A stretch of 64,000 nt of DNA, taken from Spirosoma aerolatum (GTDB taxonomy: Bacteria > Bacteroidota > Bacteroidia > Cytophagales > Spirosomataceae). Positions 1 to 7,650 of this stretch are shown piece by piece. Every line of letters starts with the position of its first letter. The first letter of the stretch is position 1. The stretch lies in contig NZ_CP020104.1 in NCBI RefSeq assembly GCF_002056795.1, positions 5,651,501 to 5,715,500 on the forward strand, in the 5' to 3' direction. Under the pieces are notes generated by a model. It was not told where the DNA came from. It worked only from the letters and a program-made list of their open reading frames with translations, and ran no database searches. A program made the translations under genes and the position numbers.

Positions 1-594
1 AAAGTCCATAAGGCGCTGAAAGAGATTCTGACCCAAAACCCCGATGCAACCCGTAAACTACGGGCGCTCTGGGCCTTGCACGTTACGCAGGGGCTAACCG
101 ACAAAGAACTGAACGACCTGCTCTCGAACGAAAACGAATATGTACGGAGTTGGGCCATTCAGTTGCTGGCCGAAGACAAAACCGTTTCGCCCGAAACCCT
201 GAAACAGTTTACAGCAATGGCGCAAAACGACAATTCGGCCATGGTTCGGATGTATCTGGCTTCGGCAATGGGTCGAATTGATCCGGGTCAGCGATGGGAT
301 GTACTGTATGCCCTCGTGCAAAAGGCGCAGGACAAAGACGATCATAACCAGCCGCTTATGCTGTGGTACGCTACCGAACCGCTGGCCGCTGTCGACATGA
401 AACGGGCGCTGGATCTGGCGCAGAAGTCAAAAATGCCGAAGCATCTGAACTACATGATTCAGCGAATCGGAGCCATCAATACCGACGACTCGAAAAAGCT
501 GCTGAAAGAGTTTAACGATCGCGTGGGCAAGCTCGAACACTCGCACGAGAACCACGAAATTCAGGCATTGATCGCCAAGGTATTGGGTGAATAG
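1..594 (+). CDS. HEAT-repeat protein, C-terminal part (5' end outside window)
   Basis: The frame is open from base 1, so only about the last 197 residues are present. The visible part is a run of short helical repeats, for example 'NEYVRSWAIQLL' followed by 'SAMVRMYLASAMGRI', typical of HEAT repeats. In Bacteroidota and Planctomycetota such tails are common in large secreted dehydrogenase-like proteins that also carry a haem domain, and these often sit next to FG-GAP proteins such as the next gene. That identity is inference, because no catalytic domain lies in this window. The downstream gene starts 59 bases later on the same strand, so co-transcription is possible. Confidence 0.6.
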   Translation, partial: KVHKALKEILTQNPDATRKLRALWALHVTQGLTDKELNDLLSNENEYVRSWAIQLLAEDKTVSPETLKQFTAMAQNDNSAMVRMYLASAMGRIDPGQRWDVLYALVQKAQDKDDHNQPLMLWYATEPLAAVDMKRALDLAQKSKMPKHLNYMIQRIGAINTDDSKKLLKEFNDRVGKLEHSHENHEIQALIAKVLGE

Positions 595-653
595 TTTTAG
601 ACTGATAGAACCGCACGGACGCCCCGACAGATGGTTATATAACCGATGATTTT

Positions 654-1913
654 ATGAAAACAATCGCATTAACCGGAACTATACTTGCCTGCTGGCTCAC
701 TACGGCTTATAGCCAGGATAAACCCTTGATGAGGGTTCGGGAGCAACAGGCCGCAGCCGCCAGTACTGAGCGAGCCACCAAGCCAGTCGTTCCCGAGGGC
801 AATTTCAAGAAGACGACGCTTACCCGCGATTTCATCTCGGAGGGAGCTGCCGTGGCCGACCTGAACAAAGATGGCAAAATGGACATTGTGGCCGGTTACT
901 ACTGGTTCGAAGCCCCCAACTGGACCCGTCACGAAATAGCGCCTTCGCGTACATACGATCCGCGTAAAGAGTACAGTGATTCGTTTCTGAATATGGGCAT
1001 GGATGTGAATCAGGATGGCTGGGACGATGTGGTGATTATCGACTTCCCCGGTAAGCCCGGATTCTGGTTCGAGAATCCGAAAAACAACGCGACGGGCGAA
1101 TCCACGCCGGGCGAATGGAAAAAACACATACTGGCTAATTCGATGGGGATTGCCAACGAGTCGCCCGGTTTTATCGACATCGACGGTGATGGCCGGCTCG
1201 ACATCCTTTGTGGTGATAAGGACAAAAAGCAGATTGTGTGGCTGAAAGCGCCCTCGAAACCCGGCGAAACAGCCTGGATACGTTATCCACTCAGCAAAGA
1301 GAACGTACCGGGCACCGAAATTTTCTCACACGGCATCGGCTTCGGCGATATCAACAAGGACGGTTTCAACGATGTGGTGATTCGGGAAGGCTGGTTTGAA
1401 GGAACGGCCGACAAAAAATCAGGCAACTGGGTCTTTCATCCGGCCAATCTGGGCGAACCCTGCTCGCACATGCAGATACTGGATGTAAACGGCGACGGCA
1501 AAAATGATGTAGTGAGTGCATCGGCACACGCATTGGGTGTGTGGTGGCACGAACAAATTACCGACGAGCAGGGCCAGATCAACTTCAAGACGCACCTGAT
1601 GAGCAACACAACCGCTCAAACCCACTCGTCGATCATGGCCGATCTGAATGGCGACGGCCAGAAGGATTATATTACAGGCAAGCGTTTTCTGGCGCACCAC
1701 GGCCGTGACCCCGGCGACAGCGATCCGGCCATTCTGATGTGGTTTGAGTTTACGCCCGGCAAAGAGCCGTACTACAAAGAACACATCATTGATACCGATT
1801 CAGGTTCAGGGTTGAATATCACGGTTCACGACATGAACGGCGACCGGAAACCCGACATTATTGTCGCCAATAAAAACGGCGTATTCCTGCTTGAGAATAA
1901 GATTAAGAAGTAA
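654..1913 (+). CDS. Secreted FG-GAP/VCBS repeat protein
   Basis: 419 residues. The N-terminus (about residues 1-20) is a signal peptide ending near 'TTAYSQ', so the protein is exported. The body contains at least seven calcium-binding-like loops of the FG-GAP/VCBS type: 'DLNKDGKMD', 'DVNQDGWDD', 'DIDGDGRLD', 'DINKDGFND', 'DVNGDGKND', 'DLNGDGQKD' and 'DMNGDRKPD'. Regular spacing of these loops indicates a beta-propeller of the integrin-alpha type. Such proteins are usually ligand- or sugar-binding accessory proteins and no catalytic motif is visible. It lies 59 bases behind the HEAT-repeat gene and may share its transcript. The exact ligand cannot be read from the sequence. Confidence 0.8.
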   Translation: MKTIALTGTILACWLTTAYSQDKPLMRVREQQAAAASTERATKPVVPEGNFKKTTLTRDFISEGAAVADLNKDGKMDIVAGYYWFEAPNWTRHEIAPSRTYDPRKEYSDSFLNMGMDVNQDGWDDVVIIDFPGKPGFWFENPKNNATGESTPGEWKKHILANSMGIANESPGFIDIDGDGRLDILCGDKDKKQIVWLKAPSKPGETAWIRYPLSKENVPGTEIFSHGIGFGDINKDGFNDVVIREGWFEGTADKKSGNWVFHPANLGEPCSHMQILDVNGDGKNDVVSASAHALGVWWHEQITDEQGQINFKTHLMSNTTAQTHSSIMADLNGDGQKDYITGKRFLAHHGRDPGDSDPAILMWFEFTPGKEPYYKEHIIDTDSGSGLNITVHDMNGDRKPDIIVANKNGVFLLENKIKK

Positions 1914-1977
1914 TTCTTTCAACAGGATTGACAAAAATGCTGTTGAAACTTCCTAGATTTAACTCTAATCGGTGTAG

Positions 1978-2064
1978 TTTTTGTCATTGCGACGAAGGAG
2001 CAATCTTCGGAAGCTCATAAAACCATCTTTCCCGAAGATTGCTCCTTCGTCGCAATGACAAAAA
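1978..2064. repeat. REP-like palindromic element, 33-bp perfect arms
   Basis: Bases 1978-2010 are the exact reverse complement of 2032-2064, separated by a 21-base loop. The arm contains the string GTCATTGCGACGAAGGAGC. Intergenic palindromes with this CATTGCGA...AAGCAATCT-like theme occur as dispersed repeats in many bacterial genomes. It lies between the convergent ends of the FG-GAP gene and the LysR gene, so it may also act as a two-way terminator. Confidence 0.75.
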
Positions 2065-2096
2065 TATCTTTCAAAATAAAAGTTCAAGCAGGTTCG

Positions 2097-2138
2097 GGAT
2101 TAACAGGATTGAGGTAAGTACATCAATCCTGTTAATCC
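2097..2138. repeat. Inverted repeat, 16-bp arms, 'taacaggatt' family
   Basis: GGATTAACAGGATTGA (2097-2112) is the reverse complement of 2123-2138, with a 10-base loop. A related half-copy, 'aacaggattgac', occurs at 1921-1932. Together with the element just upstream, this makes the 248-base gap a small cluster of palindromic repeats. It lies 24 bases downstream of the LysR stop on the minus strand and could terminate that gene. Confidence 0.65.
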
Positions 2139-2161
2139 TGTCGAAATGCGTTTTCATCGAC

Positions 2162-3004
2162 TCAGTGTTTAAGTCGTCGAAGCACAAACTCTTCCAGCGT
2201 ATTGATAGCCGCATTGTTGGCCATATGCTTAATCAACGACACATGGGTATCCGCTAATTTAGGTAACAACGTCGCATCAATAGCCTGTAAATCAGCAGGA
2301 ATCATAGTCTGAGGCATCACCGAAACACCCATACCTGCCCGGACAGCCGCTACCGCTCCGGCATAACTCGGACTTGAAAATACCAATCGCCAGGCACGAC
2401 TCGACTGCTCAAGGGACTTGATAGCCGAAGCCCGGTACACACAAGGCTGGGGAGCCAACACCAGCGGAACAGGCTTTCCAGGATCAATCAGATTGGTATC
2501 CCCTACCCATTTGAGCGGCTCCGACCACACATCCAACCCATTCGGAAAGTCTTCGGGCCGATTCATCTTTACCAGCACCAGATCGAATTCATTCTGCTTG
2601 AACCGCTCGAATAAATTCAGCGTCAGATCGCATTCAATTTTCAGCAGGATACGGGGGTGAATTCGTGAGAAATCGGCCAGTACATCCGACAAGTAAACGG
2701 TAGCGAAATTCTCCGGTAAGCCGAATCGTACTTCCCCTTCCAGATCGGGTTCTTTAAAGCGATCCAGCGCTTCGCGGTGCAAGGCAAAAATCTGCCGGGC
2801 ATAGCCCAGAAAAATCTCTCCTTCGGGGGTAAGTGTAAATGCTTTACCCCGCACCAACAGCAACTTCCCCAGTAAGCCTTCCAGCTTGGTCATCTGCTGA
2901 CTAATTGCCGATTGAGTCCGGCCTACCCGATCGGCGGCTTTGGTAAAACTCCCCGTTTCAGCTACTGCAATAAAACACTGGAGGGCAATGGTATCGATAT
3001 TCAT
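2162..3004 (-). CDS. LysR-family transcriptional regulator
   Basis: 280 residues, normal to slightly short for the family. Residues 1-60 form the winged helix-turn-helix ('FIAVAETGSFTKAADRVG' ... 'SAISQQMTKLEGLLG'), and the rest is the periplasmic-binding-like effector domain. The gene is divergent from dabB, with start codons 104 bases apart. LysR proteins normally control the neighbouring divergent operon, and LysR-type regulators are known beside DAB operons in other bacteria, so control of the DAB genes is the likely job. A perfect palindrome in the shared promoter (3042-3055) supports this. The effector is unknown; CO2 or bicarbonate status is a guess. Confidence 0.85.
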   Translation of the reverse strand: MNIDTIALQCFIAVAETGSFTKAADRVGRTQSAISQQMTKLEGLLGKLLLVRGKAFTLTPEGEIFLGYARQIFALHREALDRFKEPDLEGEVRFGLPENFATVYLSDVLADFSRIHPRILLKIECDLTLNLFERFKQNEFDLVLVKMNRPEDFPNGLDVWSEPLKWVGDTNLIDPGKPVPLVLAPQPCVYRASAIKSLEQSSRAWRLVFSSPSYAGAVAAVRAGMGVSVMPQTMIPADLQAIDATLLPKLADTHVSLIKHMANNAAINTLEEFVLRRLKH

Positions 3005-3012
3005 AAGATTTT

Positions 3013-3070
3013 CTAATAAAAAGTATTAGAATTTCGAGTTTTTCTAATATTAGAATAGCTAATACATTTG
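3013..3070 (+). promoter_or_regulatory. Divergent LysR/dab promoter with two dyads and a -7 box
   Basis: Two related dyads are present: CTAATA-N5-TATTAG at 3013-3029 and the perfect 14-bp palindrome TTCTAATATTAGAA at 3042-3055. TACATTTG at 3063-3070 matches the Bacteroidota -7 consensus TAnnTTTG, placing transcription start about 30 bases before dabB. The palindrome would lie just upstream of the -7 box, in reach of RNA polymerase. Both dyads share the CTAATA half-site, as expected for a LysR regulator with paired sites. Confidence 0.6.
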
Positions 3071-3108
3071 AGCGCTAAAACAAATATAACTTATAAACAA
3101 ATACTCGA

Positions 3109-4452
3109 ATGCTACTTTTTATCCTCGGCAACTTCTTTCACGTCGATAGACTGGCCCTGGTCATGATCATTCTGGTCCTCTTTATTGGCCTGTGTGTGGG
3201 TAGTTTCGCCTACCGCTATCTGAAAGGGGATGGTCAATATCGGGCGTTTTTTGTTCGGTTTAGTTTACTGATCGGTTCAGTCATTCTGATGGTCAGCGCA
3301 GATCATATGGGCCTACTGCTGGTAAGCTGGTGCGTTAGTAACGGGCTACTGGTTCGCTTGATGGTCCACAAATCGGGCTGGCAGGCAGCTAAAGCAGCCG
3401 GTTGGTTAGCTACTAAAAACTTCATTGTAGGGTCGGTCTGTATCGCCACAGCTTTTGGCCTGTTTTACCTGACAACGGGCGAAACCAGCATCCAGGCATT
3501 GATTCGTCAGCCTATCCTTTCGCCACCGATGTGGGCAGCATTAGGCTTATTGATACTAGGCGCCATGAGCCAATCGGCAATTTGGCCATTCCATCGCTGG
3601 CTGCTTAGTTCCCTCAATTCGCCAACGCCCGTTTCGGCCATCATGCACGCAGGTCTGATCAATGGCGGAGGATTCTTACTGGTACGATTTGCGCCCCTTT
3701 ATCTACAAAGTCCTCTCCTACTGATGGGACTGGCTATGATAGGCTTTCTGACGGCGTGGCTGGGCACTTTTTGGAAGCTGATGCAACCTGATGTAAAGCG
3801 GATGCTGGCCTGCTCAACCATGGGCCAGATGGGTTTTATGTTCGTTCAGTGCGGCTTGGGTTTATTTCCGGCTGCGGTAGCGCATCTGGTCTGGCATGGT
3901 CTATTCAAAGCGTATCTGTTCCTATCCAGTGGAAGTGCCGCCCAGGAAAAACGTATCGATCTGGATTATCCACCTAGTCTGCCTGCCTTTTTCGGCTCCC
4001 TGCTCTGTGGTCTGATCGGTAGTGCCAGTTTTTCCCTTACCAGTGGAGAAACCTGGTTTGCCAGTAATACAACGCTTGTATTGAACGGGATTGTATTGCT
4101 GTCGGGGAGCCAGTTTGCCTTACCCCTGTTGCGGATTCATCCAGTACGAACACTTCCCGGCGCTATCCTCGGTACGGCCCTGGCGGGACTGATCTACGGT
4201 AGCAGCGTACAACTTATTACCGGATTTATGACCCCCATGGACCCGATGCAGCCACAACCCCTAACCATTTTCCATATCGCTGGGCTACTCGTTCTCTCAG
4301 TGTCGTGGATAGGTATGCTCTTTATCAGAAAGCCAGCAAAAACCGGCTCGATTCCAGAGTGGGCCTTGAAAAGTTACGTGCTGGCCCTCAATGCAAGCCA
4401 GCCCCACCCGTCTACCATAACCTCACACCGCAACTACTACCACTATCGCTAA
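3109..4452 (+). CDS. dabB: DAB inorganic-carbon transporter, membrane subunit DabB (NuoL/MrpA-like)
   Basis: 447 residues, almost entirely hydrophobic helices. It belongs to the proton-conducting membrane transporter family of NuoL/MrpA. Typical stretches are 'SAIMHAGLINGGGFL' and 'QPDVKRMLACSTMGQMGFM', which contain the conserved His and Lys of the proton channel. It is shorter than a complete NuoL, and no other complex I gene is near. The next gene, 8 bases downstream, is dabA (DUF2309). The pair is the DAB system, in which the membrane subunit is thought to couple a cation gradient to CO2 hydration by DabA, giving one-way conversion of CO2 to bicarbonate. The start at 3109 fits the -7 box at 3063-3070. 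Confidence 0.85.
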   Translation: MLLFILGNFFHVDRLALVMIILVLFIGLCVGSFAYRYLKGDGQYRAFFVRFSLLIGSVILMVSADHMGLLLVSWCVSNGLLVRLMVHKSGWQAAKAAGWLATKNFIVGSVCIATAFGLFYLTTGETSIQALIRQPILSPPMWAALGLLILGAMSQSAIWPFHRWLLSSLNSPTPVSAIMHAGLINGGGFLLVRFAPLYLQSPLLLMGLAMIGFLTAWLGTFWKLMQPDVKRMLACSTMGQMGFMFVQCGLGLFPAAVAHLVWHGLFKAYLFLSSGSAAQEKRIDLDYPPSLPAFFGSLLCGLIGSASFSLTSGETWFASNTTLVLNGIVLLSGSQFALPLLRIHPVRTLPGAILGTALAGLIYGSSVQLITGFMTPMDPMQPQPLTIFHIAGLLVLSVSWIGMLFIRKPAKTGSIPEWALKSYVLALNASQPHPSTITSHRNYYHYR

Positions 4453-4460
4453 CACAACCA

Positions 4461-6695
4461 ATGGAAACCGTCCTGTTACCTCCCTCCACCGATCCTATGA
4501 TCGACCCTATCGACAACCTGTATGCAACTCAAGTAGTTGATTCTGTAACGAGTAGCTTCAAAAAGATAGCTCCCTTCTGGCCGTTGAAGAACCTGATTGC
4601 CGTTAACCCCCTTCAAGGCTTCGAAGAGTTACCCATTGAAGAAGCGTTGGCGCAGGGAAAGGCCTACTTCCAGCAGCCCACCCTACCCGAGCCCATAGAA
4701 GCCATTAACCGACAAACCATCAAATGGCTAACGGTATATGCCGACGATGGCCAGGCCACTTTACCCATGCCCATGCGCCACCTAGGGTTGTTCGCAGCCT
4801 GGCGACAACTCGCCATCCATGATAAAAGCCTGTATGATCAGGATACGTCAAAACGGCAATGGCTGGCAAACCTGCCTGAACAGCCAGTCCAGGCCCTCCG
4901 GGAGTCGCTTTTTCAGCTAGGCATAACCAACGACGAGCATGAACAGTTTCTAACCCTCATGCTTACGACCCTACCGGGCTGGGCCTCCTATATTCGCTAT
5001 CGTACAGACTGGGCCGGTCTGGACGCCCATCATCCCCACCCGGTAACCCAGGTAGACTACCTGGCCTTACGTGTCATCATCACGGCTTTGCTTTGGCCAG
5101 AAGCCCGGACGTTGCTGACTTGGCACCAGCAGGTGTTGGAAAATACTGCGTCTGGCGGTAATCAGTTGGCGCAGTTGCAACAGGCCGAACGTACGTTCCG
5201 TCTGCCCTTATTGAAACAGCTAGCCGCCCAATCGCTGCCCGGCCCCCATGTTCCAGACGCCCAGTTTGTTTTCTGTATCGATGTTCGTTCAGAGCCCTTT
5301 CGCCGAGCCCTGGAAGCGACAGGCGATTATCAGACGCTTGGGTTTGCGGGCTTCTTTGGTCTACCCATTCAGATCACCGATACCGTGACGGGAGAGTCGT
5401 ATGCTTCCTGCCCGGTTCTGCTCACTCCCAACCATACCATACACGAATCGCCCTGCGGTACGGCGACAGAACAACAGCGGGATCGCAAAAGCTATGCACA
5501 GCTCAAGACAATCAAGCGGCTCTACCAATCGCTGAAATATACCTTTACTACCCCCTTTGCTCTGGTTGAAGGATTGGGGCTTGCCAGTGGTACCTGGATG
5601 GGCTTACGCAGTCTGGTGCCTGGGCTGGCCTACCGATTACAGAATCAGCTTGTACGTTCCATTCGAAAACCGATGGCAGCAGCGTCCTCCTGGAACTCTA
5701 TTTCAGGTATAGACCAGTGTCGATACGCCGAAGGGGCGCTACGAGCTATGGGGCTTACCCAAAACTTTGCTCCTGTGGTTATTTTCTGTGGACATGGTAG
5801 CTCGACCCAGAACAATGCCTATGCCACAGCCCTCGACTGCGGAGCCTGTGGTGGACGACACGGCGGAGGCAACGCCCGAGTGCTGGCGGGAATCCTAAAC
5901 GATCGACAGGTACGACAGGAGTTGGGTAAAAAAGGCATCATTATTCCAGATACCACTCGATTTGTCGCGGCTGAACACAATACAACCACCGATGAAGTTA
6001 CCCTCTTTGGCGACAGTACTTCCGGGCCACTTCAACAAATCAGTCATGATTTGGCAAAAGCCCGACTGTCCAACAGCATTGAACGACTCAAGCAGTTTCC
6101 ATCTTTCCGACCAGGATCTGATGAGGTCCAGCAAACCTGGCTGCGTTCGGTGGATTGGGCTCAGGTTCGGCCCGAATGGGGGCTGGCTCGTAACGCGGCC
6201 TTCATCGTTGCTCCTCGTGCGCTGACTACCTCCCTAAATCTGGAAGGGCGCTGCTTTCTGCACTCGTACGATTACACGCAGGACCCACAGGGTACCATCC
6301 TCACAACGATACTGACTGCACCGATGGTGGTAGCACAGTGGATCAATGCCCAATACCTGTTTTCTACCCTGGATAATGTTGCCTATGGCGGAGGCAGTAA
6401 ACTAACTCAGAACATCACCGGCAAAATAGGCCTCATGCAGGGAAATGCGAGTGATCTGATGACGGGCCTACCGCTACAGTCGGTCTATGCCTCCGATGAA
6501 CAGGCCTACCACGAACCCCAGCGACTACTGACGGTGGTTTATGCTCCTCGTGATCTGTTGATTGCGCTGGTTCAGACTCAGCCGGTGTTGCAGAAACTGT
6601 TTGGAAACGGATGGGTACAACTAGCCTGCCTGGAGCCTCAGGATAGCCAGCCCTATCTTTTAACGCGTGACTTCCAATGGCAAAGCCTCACCTAA
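4461..6695 (+). CDS. dabA: DAB inorganic-carbon transporter, zinc subunit DabA (DUF2309)
   Basis: 745 residues when started at ATG 4461. A longer frame opens at 4305, but it would lie inside dabB, and 4461 is 8 bases after the dabB stop. This is the DUF2309 family, a distant beta-carbonic-anhydrase-like zinc protein. The expected zinc and catalytic residues are visible: C272 and D274 in 'FCIDVRSEPF', H445 in 'FCGHGSS', and C460 in 'LDCGACGG'. Their spacing (173 residues from C to H, 15 from H to C) agrees with what I recall for characterised DabA. It acts on the cytoplasmic face with DabB to hydrate CO2. Its 3' end overlaps the next gene by 19 bases. Confidence 0.9.
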   Translation: METVLLPPSTDPMIDPIDNLYATQVVDSVTSSFKKIAPFWPLKNLIAVNPLQGFEELPIEEALAQGKAYFQQPTLPEPIEAINRQTIKWLTVYADDGQATLPMPMRHLGLFAAWRQLAIHDKSLYDQDTSKRQWLANLPEQPVQALRESLFQLGITNDEHEQFLTLMLTTLPGWASYIRYRTDWAGLDAHHPHPVTQVDYLALRVIITALLWPEARTLLTWHQQVLENTASGGNQLAQLQQAERTFRLPLLKQLAAQSLPGPHVPDAQFVFCIDVRSEPFRRALEATGDYQTLGFAGFFGLPIQITDTVTGESYASCPVLLTPNHTIHESPCGTATEQQRDRKSYAQLKTIKRLYQSLKYTFTTPFALVEGLGLASGTWMGLRSLVPGLAYRLQNQLVRSIRKPMAAASSWNSISGIDQCRYAEGALRAMGLTQNFAPVVIFCGHGSSTQNNAYATALDCGACGGRHGGGNARVLAGILNDRQVRQELGKKGIIIPDTTRFVAAEHNTTTDEVTLFGDSTSGPLQQISHDLAKARLSNSIERLKQFPSFRPGSDEVQQTWLRSVDWAQVRPEWGLARNAAFIVAPRALTTSLNLEGRCFLHSYDYTQDPQGTILTTILTAPMVVAQWINAQYLFSTLDNVAYGGGSKLTQNITGKIGLMQGNASDLMTGLPLQSVYASDEQAYHEPQRLLTVVYAPRDLLIALVQTQPVLQKLFGNGWVQLACLEPQDSQPYLLTRDFQWQSLT

Positions 6696-7555
6696 AACAT
6701 GCATCGGTTTATACAGGAAGTTGTATCATCCTGACCACCAAGCATGCTAAATCCATAGCGATAGGCCCTCCGTTCTGGTCCCGGCTAAACGCGAGTATCC
6801 TGGAATATGTCGTCGATACCGACCAGTTAGGAACATTTTCCGGGGAAATTGATCGCGAAGATACTGCGCTTGCCTGTGCCCGGCGCAAATGCGAGTGGGC
6901 GCTGGAAAAGCTGGGAGACAAAGTTGACTATGCGCTGGCCAGCGAGGGTAGTTTCGGAGCGCACCCCTTTCTGCCCTATCTACCCTGTGATGAGGAAATC
7001 CTTTATTTTATTGATCGCAAACGAGGGTTTCATCTGCACCTTTCTCAGCTAAGTGAGCATACCAACTACCAGACGGGGCAAGTACAGTCGTGGGAAGCGT
7101 TGCTGGCCTTCGCTAAGGCTTGCCATTTCCCTTCTCACGGGCTCATCGTGCGACCAACCGACCGGGCCACCAAAGGGCCTGTTTTTAAAGGTATTCAAAC
7201 GGAGACAGCGTTGGAAGCAGCTTACGAAGCATCCAGGCATTACTCAGCGAAGGGTACGGTCTGGGTCGAAACGGATATGCGGGCGCAGTTCAATCCGACT
7301 CGTATGCAAGTCATTGGCGAGTTGGCAACCCAGCTGGCCGATCGTCTCTCCTGTGTATGTCCGGCCTGCGACACGCCTGGCTGGGGCAAGGTAGGTTCCG
7401 AAAAAGGATTACCTTGTCGTCAATGCGGCCACAAAACGGAACTAACCAACTACGAAATCGATGGCTGTGTACTATGCGCCTGTCGAGCGATACGAGGTCG
7501 TTCGGATGGACTTACACAAGCCGATCCGGGGTATTGTCCCGTTTGTAATCCTTAA
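6677..7555 (+). CDS. DUF6671-family protein with Cys-rich zinc-ribbon tail
   Basis: 292 residues, overlapping the 3' end of dabA by 19 bases, so it is translationally linked and is the third gene of the DAB operon. The body (about 1-225) contains 'ASEGSFGAHP', 'RPTDRATKGPVFKG' and 'VETDMRAQFNPTRM', which I recognise as DUF6671; no reaction is established. The tail (about 228-292) has four Cys pairs ('CVCPAC', 'LPCRQC', 'CVLCAC', 'YCPVC'), enough for zinc ribbons. Its tight coupling suggests a role in DabA maturation, zinc loading or regulation. That is inference only. Confidence 0.7.
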   Translation: MAKPHLKHASVYTGSCIILTTKHAKSIAIGPPFWSRLNASILEYVVDTDQLGTFSGEIDREDTALACARRKCEWALEKLGDKVDYALASEGSFGAHPFLPYLPCDEEILYFIDRKRGFHLHLSQLSEHTNYQTGQVQSWEALLAFAKACHFPSHGLIVRPTDRATKGPVFKGIQTETALEAAYEASRHYSAKGTVWVETDMRAQFNPTRMQVIGELATQLADRLSCVCPACDTPGWGKVGSEKGLPCRQCGHKTELTNYEIDGCVLCACRAIRGRSDGLTQADPGYCPVCNP

Positions 7556-7569
7556 AACCGTTTCTAAAA

Positions 7570-7637
7570 TAGAACGCTGATTGTTATGCTCATTATGATC
7601 TGTGTAAATCATAATGAGCATAACAATCAGCGTTCTA
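7570..7637. terminator. Perfect 30-bp hairpin between convergent genes
   Basis: Bases 7570-7599 are the exact reverse complement of 7608-7637, with an 8-base loop. It separates the DAB operon (+) from gnd (-) and is symmetrical, so it probably stops transcription from both sides. The stem is much longer than a usual intrinsic terminator and lacks a long T tract. Confidence 0.75.
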
Positions 7638-7650
7638 TAAAGCTCGTAAA

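Noticed and set aside
2039..2257. 72-residue open frame after the FG-GAP gene
   Set aside because: It begins in the palindromic repeat and ends inside the LysR gene. Its sequence is only repeat and antisense.
4305..4460. Longer N-terminus for DabA
   Set aside because: It lies inside dabB in another frame, and the ATG at 4461 follows the dabB stop by 8 bases with a good match to the family start.
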